64,000 nucleotides of DNA from DATFVB01 sp963714035 (GTDB lineage: Bacteria > Acidobacteriota > Thermoanaerobaculia > UBA5066 > DATFVB01), in contig OY970224.1 of NCBI GenBank assembly GCA_963714035.1, positions 2,976,001 through 3,040,000 on the forward strand. The letters run 5' to 3'. The notes under the pieces were generated by a model. The model ran no database searches. It was given only the letters and a program-made list of their open reading frames with translations, and had not been told where the DNA came from. How positions within the stretch are numbered: the stretch's first letter is position 1; every line of letters begins with the position of its first letter. Positions 32,072 through 41,858 of this stretch are shown here, one piece after another. The position numbers and the translations under genes are program-made.

Positions 32072-33925
32072 ATGTCCACCCTGCTCGCGTCCTCGCGCTC
32101 TTCGGCCGGCGCCGCCCGGATGCGGCCCGCGCTGCGGTCCGTTCCCGCATCCCTGGAAGTGCAGGCGCGGCGGCGCCCGCGGGCGCTCGCCCTTTCGGCT
32201 CCCGGCCGGCGGTTGACCTTCGGGGAGCTCGACGCTCACGCGGAGGCGTTCGCGGCCGAGCTCGTCCGAGCGGGAGTCGGGAGCGACGTTCCGGTCGCGA
32301 TTGCGCTCTCGCGTCCGCTCGAGCGGGTCGTCGCGTACCTGGCGGCCTGGAAGGCGGGCGCCGCCTACGTGCCGCTCGACCCGGAGAGCCCGGCAAGCCG
32401 CCTCGCCTTCATCGTGCGCGACTGCGCCGCGCCGCTCGTCGTCGCGGAGGAGGCGGCGTCCTGGCCGGAGCTCGACGCGCGGATTCTCCCGCTCCGCCTC
32501 GACAGGCGAGCTCCCCGGGCCGCGCCGCTGCGCCAGGCGGACGCGGACCTCTCGCGCCTCGCGTACGTGATCTACACCTCCGGCTCGACCGGGCTCCCCA
32601 AGGGCGTGGAGGTCGAGCACGGAAGCCTCGCGAACCTCTCGGCCTGGCATCGCCGGGCGTTTGCCGTCGGCCCGGCGGACCGAGCCTCCCGGATCGCGAA
32701 TCCCGCCTTCGACGCGGCCGTCTGGGAGCTCTGGCCGGCTCTCGCCGCCGGCGCGAGCGTGCATTTTCCGGACGACGCGGTCCGGCGCGATCCGGCGGCG
32801 CTGCGCGACTGGATCCTCGCCGAAAGGATCACCGTCGCGTTCGCTCCCACCCCCGTCGCCGAGCGGGCTCTCGCGCTCGACTGGCCGGGCGACGCGCCCC
32901 TCCGGATCCTCCTGACGGGAGGAGACGTCCTCCACCGGCGACCGTCCGCCGGGCTCCCATTCCGCCTCGTGAACAACTACGGCCCGACGGAGGGCACCGT
33001 CGTCGCGACCTCGGGGTTCGTCGCGCCGTCGGCGCCGGGCGAAAGCGCGCTGCCGTCGATCGGAAAGGCGATCGACGGGGTCGAGGCGTTCGTGCTCGAC
33101 GAGCGGGGGAGCGCGGTGACGGACGGGGAACCCGGCGAGCTCTGCCTCGCGGGCGCGGGTCTCGCGCGCGGGTACGTCGGCGGCTCCGTCCGCCACCCGG
33201 GCGGCTTCGCCGCGCATCCCCTGCGGGCCGGAGACCGCATGTACCGGACCGGGGATCGCGTCCGGCGCCGCGCCGACGGCCGCCTGGAGTTTCTGGGCCG
33301 GCTCGACGCCCAGGTCAAGGTCCGCGGTTTCCGGGTCGAGCCGGCGGAGATCGAGGCGTCCCTCGAATCGCACCCGGACGTGCGGTCGAGCCTCGCGCTC
33401 GCGAGGACGGAGGCCGACGGCGACGTGCGCGTCGTCGCTTACGTGGTGCCCGAACCGGGACGCCGGCCGGACGATCTCCGCGAGTATCTGCGTTCCCGCC
33501 TTCCCGAGTACATGGTGCCCGCGGCGTTCGTGACGCTCGACGAGTTCCCCCTGACGCCGCACGGGAAGATCGACCGCGAGGCTCTTCCCCCGCCCCCGCG
33601 CGAGACCCGCGGCGCGTCGGAGGGACGCGCGCCCGAATCGGCGGTCGAAGAGCGCGTGGCGGCGATTGCCGCGGAGCTCCTCCGCCTCGACCGGATCGGG
33701 GTCGAGGAGAACTTTTTCGCCCTCGGGGGCCACTCTCTCCTGGGAACGCAGATGATCGCGCGCGTCCGCGACGCGTTCGGGATCGCGCTTCCGCTCCGGA
33801 CGATTTTCGAAGCGCCGACCGTCGCGCGGCTCTCGGCGGAAATCGAGAAGCTCGTCCGGCGGCGGATCGAGGAAATGACCGAGGACGAGGCGGCGCGCCT
33901 CGCCGCCGAAGGGGAAGGCGCGTGA
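32072..33925 (+). CDS. NRPS adenylation-carrier protein (A-PCP), leucine-type code
   Basis: A 617-residue two-domain protein. The adenylation domain (about residues 20-530) has the core motifs YIYTSGSTGLPKG-like A3 (YVIYTSGSTGLPKGVEVEH), NNYGPTEGT (A5), YRTGDRVR (A7), GRLDAQVKVRGFR (A8) and PHGKIDRE (A10). Reading the ten specificity positions against GrsA gives D-A-W-F-L-G-N-V-V-K, the classical leucine code. The carrier domain has Ser555 in LGGHSL. No condensation domain is present, so this is a loading or tethering protein. A stand-alone A-PCP followed by a P450 (4-nt overlap) is the arrangement used to hydroxylate a carrier-bound amino acid, so beta-hydroxyleucine supply is a testable inference. 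Confidence 0.93.
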   Translation: MSTLLASSRSSAGAARMRPALRSVPASLEVQARRRPRALALSAPGRRLTFGELDAHAEAFAAELVRAGVGSDVPVAIALSRPLERVVAYLAAWKAGAAYVPLDPESPASRLAFIVRDCAAPLVVAEEAASWPELDARILPLRLDRRAPRAAPLRQADADLSRLAYVIYTSGSTGLPKGVEVEHGSLANLSAWHRRAFAVGPADRASRIANPAFDAAVWELWPALAAGASVHFPDDAVRRDPAALRDWILAERITVAFAPTPVAERALALDWPGDAPLRILLTGGDVLHRRPSAGLPFRLVNNYGPTEGTVVATSGFVAPSAPGESALPSIGKAIDGVEAFVLDERGSAVTDGEPGELCLAGAGLARGYVGGSVRHPGGFAAHPLRAGDRMYRTGDRVRRRADGRLEFLGRLDAQVKVRGFRVEPAEIEASLESHPDVRSSLALARTEADGDVRVVAYVVPEPGRRPDDLREYLRSRLPEYMVPAAFVTLDEFPLTPHGKIDREALPPPPRETRGASEGRAPESAVEERVAAIAAELLRLDRIGVEENFFALGGHSLLGTQMIARVRDAFGIALPLRTIFEAPTVARLSAEIEKLVRRRIEEMTEDEAARLAAEGEGA

Positions 33926-35166
33926 GCGGCGCCCCGTCGGCGTCGGACCCGTCGCTTTCCCTCTTCCAGCTCCTCGATCCCGGAGTGCTCGCCGACCCGT
34001 ATCCGCTCTATGCGCGGCTCCGCTCCGAGGACCCCGTGCACTGGGATCCGTTCCTGCACGCGTGGGTGGTGACGCGATACTCCGACGTGCTGACGGTCCT
34101 GCACGATTACTCGGCCGACCGCACCCCGACTCCGGAGCAGCTCGCCGCGATGGGCCTCGAGCGTCTCACGCCGATCGCCGCCGTGATGGTCCGTCAGATG
34201 TTGTTCATGGACGCCCCGGCCCACACGCGGCTTCGGGGGCTCGCTTCCGTCGCCTTCACCCCGCGCCGCGTCGAGGTCCTGCGCGGCCACATCCAGGAGA
34301 TCGCCGACCGGCTGATCGACGAGGCGGCGCCCGCCGGACGGATGGACCTCATGGAGCAGTTCGCGAATCCTCTTCCGGCGATCGTGACGGCGGAGATGCT
34401 CGGGGTCCCGGTCGAGGACCACGACCGCCTCAAGCGCTGGTCCGCCGATTTCGCGGAGATGCTGGGGAACTTCCAGCACAACCCGGACCGCGTTCCGCGG
34501 GTCCTTCGGAGCGTCGAAGAGATGACGGCGTACTTCCGGCAAGCGATCGCCTCGCAGGACCGCGCCCCCCGGGAAGGGCTCGTGCGCTCCCTGCTGACCG
34601 CCGAGGTCGACGGGGACCGCCTGAGCGAAGAGGAGGTGATCGCCAACTGCATCGTGACGATGGTCGGCGGACAGGAGACGACGACGAACCTCATCGGCAA
34701 CGGGATGCTGACGCTCCTCCGCCACCCGGAAGACCTCGAGCGATTGCGCGCCGATCCTTCACTCACCTCTTCCGCCGTCGAAGAGCTTCTCCGCTACGAG
34801 AGCCCGAGCCAGCACACGGCGCGAATGGCGCCCTCCGACCGCGAGCTCGGCGGACGCGCGATCCGGAAGCGTCAGGCCGTCATCGCGGTGATGGGGGCCG
34901 CCAACCGCGATCCGGAGCGGTTTCCCGAGCCGGACCGGCTCGACCTGTCTCGTCAGCCGAATCGCCACGTCGCCTTCGGCTGGGCCGCCCACTTCTGTTT
35001 CGGCGCGCCGCTCGCCCGCATGGAAGGTCAGATCGCGTTCGACACGCTGCTGCGCCGCCTTCCCGACCTCCGGCTCGAAGGCGGTCCGCTCGAATGGCGC
35101 GAGAACCTCGGGCTTCGGGGACTCAATACCCTTCCGGTGGCGTTCCGGGCGGCCGCGGCGGCGTGA
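33922..35166 (+). CDS. Cytochrome P450, probable tailoring enzyme of carrier-bound amino acid
   Basis: A 414-residue soluble bacterial P450. The heme thiolate is Cys359 in FGWAAHFCFGAPLARME. EELLRYESP supplies the K-helix ExxR. The I-helix oxygen-activation segment is MVGGQETTTN, with Gly in place of the usual Ala and an acid/Thr pair retained. Overlaps of 4 nt with the A-PCP gene before it and 1 nt with the C-A-PCP gene after it tie it to the NRPS. By analogy with NovI- and NikQ-type enzymes it may hydroxylate leucine on the carrier of the preceding protein. Redox partners are not in the window. Confidence 0.93.
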   Translation: MSGAPSASDPSLSLFQLLDPGVLADPYPLYARLRSEDPVHWDPFLHAWVVTRYSDVLTVLHDYSADRTPTPEQLAAMGLERLTPIAAVMVRQMLFMDAPAHTRLRGLASVAFTPRRVEVLRGHIQEIADRLIDEAAPAGRMDLMEQFANPLPAIVTAEMLGVPVEDHDRLKRWSADFAEMLGNFQHNPDRVPRVLRSVEEMTAYFRQAIASQDRAPREGLVRSLLTAEVDGDRLSEEEVIANCIVTMVGGQETTTNLIGNGMLTLLRHPEDLERLRADPSLTSSAVEELLRYESPSQHTARMAPSDRELGGRAIRKRQAVIAVMGAANRDPERFPEPDRLDLSRQPNRHVAFGWAAHFCFGAPLARMEGQIAFDTLLRRLPDLRLEGGPLEWRENLGLRGLNTLPVAFRAAAAA

Positions 35167-38100
35167 TGCCCCCGGCCGGACTCTCCGAAGCGAAACGCCG
35201 GCTCCTCGAGAGGTATCTCCGGGGAGAGGCGCCCGAGCCGCAGACGGCCGCCGCGGCGGACGAGACCGGGCCGATCCCGGCGTCCTGGGGACAGCGTCAG
35301 GTCTGGCTTCACTCCCAGCTGGCCGACCTTCCGATCTACAACGAACCGGTGACGATTCACCGGCGCGGCTTTCTCGACCGCTCGGCGCTGTCGCGGAGCT
35401 TCGCCGAAATCGTCCGCCGCCACGAGGCGTGGCGGACGGGCTTCGCCGGAGATGCGACCGCGCTCTTCCAGGTCGTGCATCCGCCGTTTTGCCCGGCGAT
35501 CGATTTCGCGGACCTTCGCGGAGAACCGCCGGAAGTCCGGGAGGGGCGCGCCCTTTCGATCGCCGCGGCGGACGCGCGGCGGCCCTTCGACCTCGCGGCG
35601 CCGCCCCTCTTCCGCGCCACGCTGGTGCGAATCGGAGACGACGAGCACCGTCTCTATCTGACGCTGCACCACATCATCTTCGACGGCGTCTCGATCTATC
35701 GCGTCTTCCTTCCCGAGCTCGCCGCGCTCCACGACGCGTTCGCCGCCGGGAGGGAGTCGCCGCTCCCGCCGCCGGGACTCCCGTACCGGACGTTTTCGAG
35801 ACGGCAGCGCGCGTTCGGGATCCCCGAAAGCTCGCTCGACTACTGGCGCCGCACGCTCGCCGATCTCCCGCCGCCGCTCGACCTGCCCCTCGATCGCCCT
35901 CGCCCCGCGGCGCGCACGTTCCGGGGAGCGATGCTTCCCCTCGGCCTTCCGGGAGAGACCGCGAAATCGATCCACGCTCTCGCCCGCCGGGAGGGGGTGA
36001 CGCCGTTCATGACGCTCCTCGCGGTTTTCCAGGCGGTCCTCCACCGCTGGAGCGGCCAGGACGCGTTCCTGGTCGGCAGCGTGACGGCCGGGCGGAAGGA
36101 ATCCGAGCTCGAGAGCGTGATGGGTTTCTTTCTTCGCACGATCGTGCTCCGCGCCGATCTCTCCGACGACCCGATGTTTTCGACTCTTCTCCGGCGCGTT
36201 CGGGACGTGACTCTCGGAGCGATCGCGCACGACGACGTGCCCTTCGAACGACTGCTCGGCGAGGTCGACCGTTCCGGCTCCCCCGACCGCAATCCGCTCT
36301 TCTCCGTGCTTTTTTCTCTCGAGCCGCCCATCGGAGCGGTCGCGGAGGGATGGGACCTGACGCAGATCGACGTCCAGGCGGGGACGACGAAATTCGACCT
36401 GTCGCTCGAGCTCGACGAGCGACCCGGCGGAATCGTCGGCCGGTTCATCTACAACACCGATCTCTTCGACGGCGACTCGATCGCGCGGCTCGCCCGGCAC
36501 TGGCGGGCGCTCCTCGATTCCGCGCTGGCGGACCCGGATCTTCGGATCTCGGATCTCACGATGGGCGAAGAAACGCCCGCGTCGATCGGCGCTCCCGCGC
36601 CTTCCGAGGCGCCGCCCGCTCCCGTGGAATTCGCGCGGCATGCCGCCGCCAGGCCCTCGGCCGAAGCGATTCGATTCGAGGGGCGGACGACGACGTACGG
36701 CGAGCTCGCGGTCCGCGCGGAACGGATCGCCGCGGGACTGAGGCAGCGCGGGATCGGACGGGAGTCGATCGTGGCGCTCGCTCTCCCGCGTTCCGACGAT
36801 CGGGTGGCGGCGATTCTCGCCGTCGGCCGCGCGGGGGCCGCGTGGATGCCGCTCGGCTCCGAGTGGCCCCCGTCGCGCGTGGCCGCCGTGCTCGCGAGCG
36901 CGCGGCCCGCGCTCGTGATCGCGCCGTCGACGTCCGCGTTCGGCGATGCTCTGTCCGCCACGCTCGCCGACCTCGAGTCCGAGCCGGATCCGCGGCTCGA
37001 AACCGTTCCCTGCCCGGCCGATCTCGCGTACGTCCTCTACACGTCGGGCTCGACGGGCGAGCCGAAGGGCGTGATGATCGAGCACCGGCCGCTCGCGAAC
37101 CTCCTCGCCTGGAGCCAGCGCGCGTATCCGCTCGGGCCCGGGGACCGCGTCCTCCAGAAGGCCCCGCTCGAGTTCGACGCGTCGGTCTGGGAGCTCTTCG
37201 CGCCTCTCGTCGCGGGGGCGGCGCTCGTCGTCGCGCCCCCGGGAGCCGAGACCGATCCCCGCGCGATCGCGAAGCTCCTCCGCCGGGAACGCGTCACGCA
37301 TCTGAAGGTCGTTCCTTCGCTCCTTCGGATGCTCGTCGCGGTGCCGGAGTTCGCCGGGGCCTCCACGCTGCGGCACGTCTTCTGCGGGGGCGAGGAGCTT
37401 CCTCCCGACCTCGTCCGCGACTTCTTCCGGACGAGCCGGGCGGAGCTCCACAACCTCTACGGGCCGACCGAGACGTGCGTGGACGTGGCGGCGCATCGCT
37501 GCCGCCCCGAAGACGCGGGCCGCGGCATCCCGATCGGAACCGCGATCGACGGCGCCCGGCTGTACGTGCTCGACCGCCGCGGACGAAAAGCGGCCGCCGG
37601 CGCTTCCGGGGAGCTGCACGTCGGCGGCCTTCCTCTCGCCCGCGGGTACCTCGGGCGTGGCGACCTCACCGCGGAGCGTTTCGTCCCCGACCCGTTCGGC
37701 TCTCCCGGCGATCGTCTGTACCGGACCGGCGACCGCGTGCGCCGTCGCCTCGACGGAGAGATCGAGTTTCTCGGCCGCCTCGACGACCAGAAGAAGGTTC
37801 GCGGCATCCGCATCGAGCCGGCCGAAGTGGAGATGGCCCTCCGCCGGTGCCCGGGAGTCGAGGATGCCTCCGTCGTGGTGCGCGGAGAGGGGCCGTCGGC
37901 ATCCCTCGCCGCCTACGTCGCCGCTCCGGCCGCCGTGTCCTCCGCGGATGCGCGCCGCGACCTCGCGCGGGGCCTTCGCGAACGGCTCTCGTCGGCCCTT
38001 CCGCGCGCGCTCGTGCCCGAGGCGATCACGATCCTCGCCTCGCTGCCCTTGACGGCGTCCGGAAAGATCGACCGCCGGTCGCTTCCGGAGCCGGAGCGAT

Positions 38101-38378
38101 TCCTCGAGAGCGCCGGCGCCCCGCGCTCCGCCGAGGAGCGGATTCTCGTCGAGATCTGGCGCGACGTGCTCGGGATCGCCGGGGTCGGCATCCACGACAA
38201 TATTTTCGACCTCGGAGGCAACTCCCTCCTCGTGTTCCAGATCGCGGCCCGCGCGGCCCGGTCCGGCTACGCGATCCCGCCGCGCCTCGTCTTCGAGCAC
38301 CCGACGATCGCGGAGCTCGCGGCCGCGGCGGGCACGCTCCCTGCTACGACTTCGGGCATGACGGAGCTTTCCGCCTGA
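35166..38378 (+). CDS. NRPS module C-A-PCP
   Basis: A 1070-residue module. The start is the ATG at 35166, sharing a base with the P450 stop; the long open frame upstream is not protein. The condensation domain (about residues 30-470) has the intact active-site motif HHIIFDG (His168-His169-Asp173). The adenylation domain follows (LYTSGSTGEPKGV, NLYGPTETC, YRTGDRVRRR, GRLDDQKKVRGIR). Its code reads D-A-W-K-F-G-L-V-D-K. The closest code I recall is the glutamate type DAWHFGGVDK, but Lys at position 278 is unusual and I make no firm prediction. The carrier Ser1020 lies in LGGNSL. No epimerisation or thioesterase domain. It is the first intact condensation domain of the line. Confidence 0.94.
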   Translation: MPPAGLSEAKRRLLERYLRGEAPEPQTAAAADETGPIPASWGQRQVWLHSQLADLPIYNEPVTIHRRGFLDRSALSRSFAEIVRRHEAWRTGFAGDATALFQVVHPPFCPAIDFADLRGEPPEVREGRALSIAAADARRPFDLAAPPLFRATLVRIGDDEHRLYLTLHHIIFDGVSIYRVFLPELAALHDAFAAGRESPLPPPGLPYRTFSRRQRAFGIPESSLDYWRRTLADLPPPLDLPLDRPRPAARTFRGAMLPLGLPGETAKSIHALARREGVTPFMTLLAVFQAVLHRWSGQDAFLVGSVTAGRKESELESVMGFFLRTIVLRADLSDDPMFSTLLRRVRDVTLGAIAHDDVPFERLLGEVDRSGSPDRNPLFSVLFSLEPPIGAVAEGWDLTQIDVQAGTTKFDLSLELDERPGGIVGRFIYNTDLFDGDSIARLARHWRALLDSALADPDLRISDLTMGEETPASIGAPAPSEAPPAPVEFARHAAARPSAEAIRFEGRTTTYGELAVRAERIAAGLRQRGIGRESIVALALPRSDDRVAAILAVGRAGAAWMPLGSEWPPSRVAAVLASARPALVIAPSTSAFGDALSATLADLESEPDPRLETVPCPADLAYVLYTSGSTGEPKGVMIEHRPLANLLAWSQRAYPLGPGDRVLQKAPLEFDASVWELFAPLVAGAALVVAPPGAETDPRAIAKLLRRERVTHLKVVPSLLRMLVAVPEFAGASTLRHVFCGGEELPPDLVRDFFRTSRAELHNLYGPTETCVDVAAHRCRPEDAGRGIPIGTAIDGARLYVLDRRGRKAAAGASGELHVGGLPLARGYLGRGDLTAERFVPDPFGSPGDRLYRTGDRVRRRLDGEIEFLGRLDDQKKVRGIRIEPAEVEMALRRCPGVEDASVVVRGEGPSASLAAYVAAPAAVSSADARRDLARGLRERLSSALPRALVPEAITILASLPLTASGKIDRRSLPEPERFLESAGAPRSAEERILVEIWRDVLGIAGVGIHDNIFDLGGNSLLVFQIAARAARSGYAIPPRLVFEHPTIAELAAAAGTLPATTSGMTELSA

Positions 38379-38384
38379 ATCCGG

Positions 38385-41300
38385 ATGTCCACCATGCGCC
38401 CTTCTTCTTCCGGATTCGAGCGCCTCGTCTCGCCCGCGACCGACGCGGCGGCTGAGGAGTTCTGGCGCGCCTATCTCGCCGGGGTCGGCGCGCCCGCGCG
38501 GCTCCCGTTCGCGCGCCCGGAGGCGCCGGGAAGCGGCCGCGAAGAATGCGAGCGCGAGTCGTCGGACGCCGCGTCGCGCGCGCTCGCCGTCTTCGCCGCG
38601 GAAACGGGAATCTCGATTCCGACGCTCGCCCAGGGGGCGTGGGCGATCCTCCTCGCCCGGCACTCGGATTCGGCGGACGTCCTGTTCTGGGAAAGAGACG
38701 GCTCGCGGTCCGCGACGCCCGGCCGCGGCCGCCGGCCGGCGCGGGCGCCGCGGCTGCGCCGCGTCCGCGTTCCGGAGGGGGAAGCGGTAGGCGACTGGCT
38801 TCGCGAGATCCAGGACGCCCGCGATCGGCTGCGTCTCGCGCCGGCGGCGGAGGCCGCCGACCTCGCGGCCTGGGCCGGATGGGATGAGGAATCGGCCGTG
38901 GAGTCGCGTCTCGAGCACCGGGAATTCGCTCCCCGCGGAGAAGCCGTTTCCGGACCGGACGCTCCGATCGTCCTCCGCCTCGACGTGAATCCCCGTGTCG
39001 CCGCCCGCCTTTCGTGGGACCCGGCCCGGTATCCGCGGACGGCGATGGAGGGCCTCCTCCGCCGTTTCGCCGCGCTCATGGAGAGTCTCGCATCCGACGC
39101 CGACGCGACGGTGGGAGGGATGGACGTCCTGGCGCCCGACGAGCGGCGAAGGGTGCTCGTCGAATGGAACGCGACGGCTCGTCCGTATCCGAAGGACGAC
39201 TCCGCCCACCGGTTGATCGAGCGGGCCGCCGACCGGACGCCGGACGCGGAAGCGGTCTCGGGGGACGGCGTCGTGCTCCGCTTCTCGGAGCTCGACGCGC
39301 GGGCGAACCGGATCGCCCACCGCCTCCGCGCGGAAGGAGTCGCGGCGGACGTTCCGGTGGGGCTGTTCATGGAGCGCTCGCCGCAGCTCGTCACCGCGGT
39401 TCTCGGCGTCCTGAAATCGGGGGGCGCCTACCTTCCGCTCGATCCGGGCTCTCCGGAGGCGCGGCTGGAATTCATCCTCCGGGATGCGCGCGTTCCCGTC
39501 GTGCTGGCGGATCCCGGCCTCGCCGCCCGCGTCCCGGCCGGCGTCGCCCGGGTTCTCGCGGTCGATGCCGACGGCCGGGAGTTCGCCGGCGAGCCCGAGC
39601 GCCGGCCGGAGCCCGCGGGGCGCCCCGAGGATCTCGCCTACGTGATCTACACCTCGGGATCGACCGGCCAACCCAAAGGCGTGCTCGTTCCGCACCGCGG
39701 GCTCGTGAACTATCTCTCCTGGAGCTCGCAGGCGTACGCCGTCGCGGAAGGGGAGGGCGCGCCGGTCCACTCGCCGCTCGTCTTCGACCTCACGGTGACG
39801 AGCCTGCTGACGCCGCTCGTCGCGGGGCGACGGGTCGAAACCATCCCGGAGCGAGAGGGGCTCGACGGGCTCGCCGAGGCTCTCCGGCGGCGCCGGGGAT
39901 GGAGTCTCGTCAAGATCACCCCCGCTCACCTCGAGATCCTGTCGTCGCAGCTCTCGCGCGAGGAGGCGCGGGACGCCGCGCGCGTCTTCGTGGTGGGCGG
40001 CGAGGCGCTCCGCGGAGAAGGGCTCCGGTGGTGGGTCGAGAGCTCTCCCGAAGCGCGCTTCGTCAACGAATACGGCCCCACCGAGACGGTGGTCGGATGC
40101 TGCGTCCACGAGGTGACCGCCGCGACGTGGAAACCCGGGCCCGTTCCCATCGGGCGCCCGATCGCCAACACCCGGCTCTACGTCCTCGATTCCGGCCGGA
40201 GGCCCGTGCCGCCCGGCGTTCCCGGAGAGCTCTACATCGCCGGCGACGGGCTCGCGCGGGGATATCTCGGCCGGCCCGATCTCACCGCGAAGAGCTTCGT
40301 GCCGAACCCGCTTCCGGAGGAGCCCGGGGAGCGAATGTACCGGACCGGCGACCGGGTCCGTCATCGCGACGACGGCGTGCTCGAGTATCTCGGCCGCGCG
40401 GACGACCAGGTGAAGGTGCGCGGCTACCGCATCGAGCTCGGCGAGGTCGAAAGCGCCCTTCGCCGCCATCCGGGGGTCCGTCAGGCGGCGGTCGTCGTGG
40501 CGCCGGCCCCGTCCGGCGATCCGAGACTCGTGGCCTATTTCTCCTCGAGCGGCGGCGAATACGCGCCCCGGCGCGAGGAGCTCCGGACGTTCCTCGCGGA
40601 GTCGCTCCCGGAATACATGATTCCCGGCGCGTTCGTCGAAGTCGACGAGCTGCCGCTCACGTCCAACGGCAAAGTGGACCGGCGGGTGCTCCCGCCGCCG
40701 CCGGAAGACGAAGCGGAAACGGCGCCGTCGGGGCGGCGGCCCTCGACGGAGACCGAGCGGCGCATCGCGGCGATCTGGGAGGAAGCCCTCGGCCGGGCCG
40801 GGATCGGCGCCGACGACGACTTCTTCCGCCTCGGCGGCCACTCCGTGATCGCGGCGCGGATCTTCGCGAAGATCGAGACCGTCCTCGGCGCCCGCCTGCC
40901 GCTCGCGGTCCTCGTCCAGGCGCCGACGATCGCGCGGCTCGCCGGAGTGATCGACGGACGCGGTTGGGAAACCTCCTGGTCGTCGCTCGTGCCGCTCCAG
41001 CCGAACGGAACGAAACCGCCGCTCTTCTGCATCCATCCGATCGGGGGAAACGTCGTGGGGTACATGGACCTCGCGAGGCGTCTCGGGGAGGACCAGCCGG
41101 TCTACGGGCTCCAGGCGGTCGGGCTCGACGGGAAGCGCCCCCGGCACAAGAGGATCGAGGACATGGCGGACCACTACGTGTCCGAGATCCGGCAGCTCCG
41201 GCCGGATGGTCCGTACCATCTCGCCGGCAGCTCGTTCGGGGGAACGATCGCCTTCGAGATGGCCCATCGCCTCCTCGCGCAGGGATGCGAGGTCGCCTTC

Positions 41301-41858
41301 CTCGGCATGTTCGACACATGGGGCCCCGAATATCGCCGGAAGCCCGGGATGGGGAAGTGGCGCATCGTCTGGGAACGGACGCGCGAGCGCATCATCCTGC
41401 ACGGCGGCAACCTGCTCGCCGCGGAAGGGCTCGCCGCCAAGGCGAGCTACGTGCGCGCGAAAGTCGTCCGGATCGCCCACAACGTCGCCAAGCGGCTGCG
41501 TCCCGCCCGGAAACCGGCCGCCCCGCCTCCGCCGCCCCCGGCGATTCCGAAGAACCTCGCCGATGCGGAACGATCGGTGCTCCGGGCGAAGACCGTCTAT
41601 GCGCCGCGGCCGTATCCCGGGAAGATCACGCTCTTCCGCGCGAGCCGGCAGCCGGCGTGGTTCTACCCCGACCCGCTCCTCGGCTGGGGGCAGTTTGCGG
41701 CCGGCGGTATCGAAACGCACGAAGTGCCGGGTTATCACGGGGCGCTCGCCCACGAGCCGCGCGTTGCGGTGCTCGCCGAGAAGCTCGCGGAATGTCTCGC
41801 CCGCGGGAGCGATTCCGGGACGCCGGCCGCGCCCACGCCGCCGGGGAGGACGAGGTGA
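38385..41858 (+). CDS. NRPS protein: half condensation domain-A-PCP-TE, asparagine-type code
   Basis: A 1157-residue protein. Residues 1-250 resemble only the C-terminal lobe of a condensation domain (FWRAYLAG, then SIPTLAQGAWAILLARHS like the TLFMTLLAAFQ region). The HHxxxDG lobe is missing, so this half-domain should be catalytically dead. The adenylation domain has code D-L-T-K-V-G-E-V-G-K, matching asparagine codes (DLTK(L/I)GEVGK) at nine of ten positions. Carrier Ser820 lies in LGGHSV. A type I thioesterase follows, with nucleophile Ser950 in AGSSFGG and the catalytic-His region EVPGYHGALAHEP. It lies 6 nt after the C-A-PCP gene and overlaps the next NRPS gene by 4 nt (GTGA). Confidence 0.93.
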   Translation: MSTMRPSSSGFERLVSPATDAAAEEFWRAYLAGVGAPARLPFARPEAPGSGREECERESSDAASRALAVFAAETGISIPTLAQGAWAILLARHSDSADVLFWERDGSRSATPGRGRRPARAPRLRRVRVPEGEAVGDWLREIQDARDRLRLAPAAEAADLAAWAGWDEESAVESRLEHREFAPRGEAVSGPDAPIVLRLDVNPRVAARLSWDPARYPRTAMEGLLRRFAALMESLASDADATVGGMDVLAPDERRRVLVEWNATARPYPKDDSAHRLIERAADRTPDAEAVSGDGVVLRFSELDARANRIAHRLRAEGVAADVPVGLFMERSPQLVTAVLGVLKSGGAYLPLDPGSPEARLEFILRDARVPVVLADPGLAARVPAGVARVLAVDADGREFAGEPERRPEPAGRPEDLAYVIYTSGSTGQPKGVLVPHRGLVNYLSWSSQAYAVAEGEGAPVHSPLVFDLTVTSLLTPLVAGRRVETIPEREGLDGLAEALRRRRGWSLVKITPAHLEILSSQLSREEARDAARVFVVGGEALRGEGLRWWVESSPEARFVNEYGPTETVVGCCVHEVTAATWKPGPVPIGRPIANTRLYVLDSGRRPVPPGVPGELYIAGDGLARGYLGRPDLTAKSFVPNPLPEEPGERMYRTGDRVRHRDDGVLEYLGRADDQVKVRGYRIELGEVESALRRHPGVRQAAVVVAPAPSGDPRLVAYFSSSGGEYAPRREELRTFLAESLPEYMIPGAFVEVDELPLTSNGKVDRRVLPPPPEDEAETAPSGRRPSTETERRIAAIWEEALGRAGIGADDDFFRLGGHSVIAARIFAKIETVLGARLPLAVLVQAPTIARLAGVIDGRGWETSWSSLVPLQPNGTKPPLFCIHPIGGNVVGYMDLARRLGEDQPVYGLQAVGLDGKRPRHKRIEDMADHYVSEIRQLRPDGPYHLAGSSFGGTIAFEMAHRLLAQGCEVAFLGMFDTWGPEYRRKPGMGKWRIVWERTRERIILHGGNLLAAEGLAAKASYVRAKVVRIAHNVAKRLRPARKPAAPPPPPPAIPKNLADAERSVLRAKTVYAPRPYPGKITLFRASRQPAWFYPDPLLGWGQFAAGGIETHEVPGYHGALAHEPRVAVLAEKLAECLARGSDSGTPAAPTPPGRTR

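Noticed and set aside
35028..41753. A 2241-codon minus-strand open frame opposite the NRPS genes
   Set aside because: It is Arg/Asp/Glu/Val-rich with no domains, and mirrors the codon pattern of the plus-strand NRPS proteins, which carry every expected catalytic motif. It is a GC-bias shadow.
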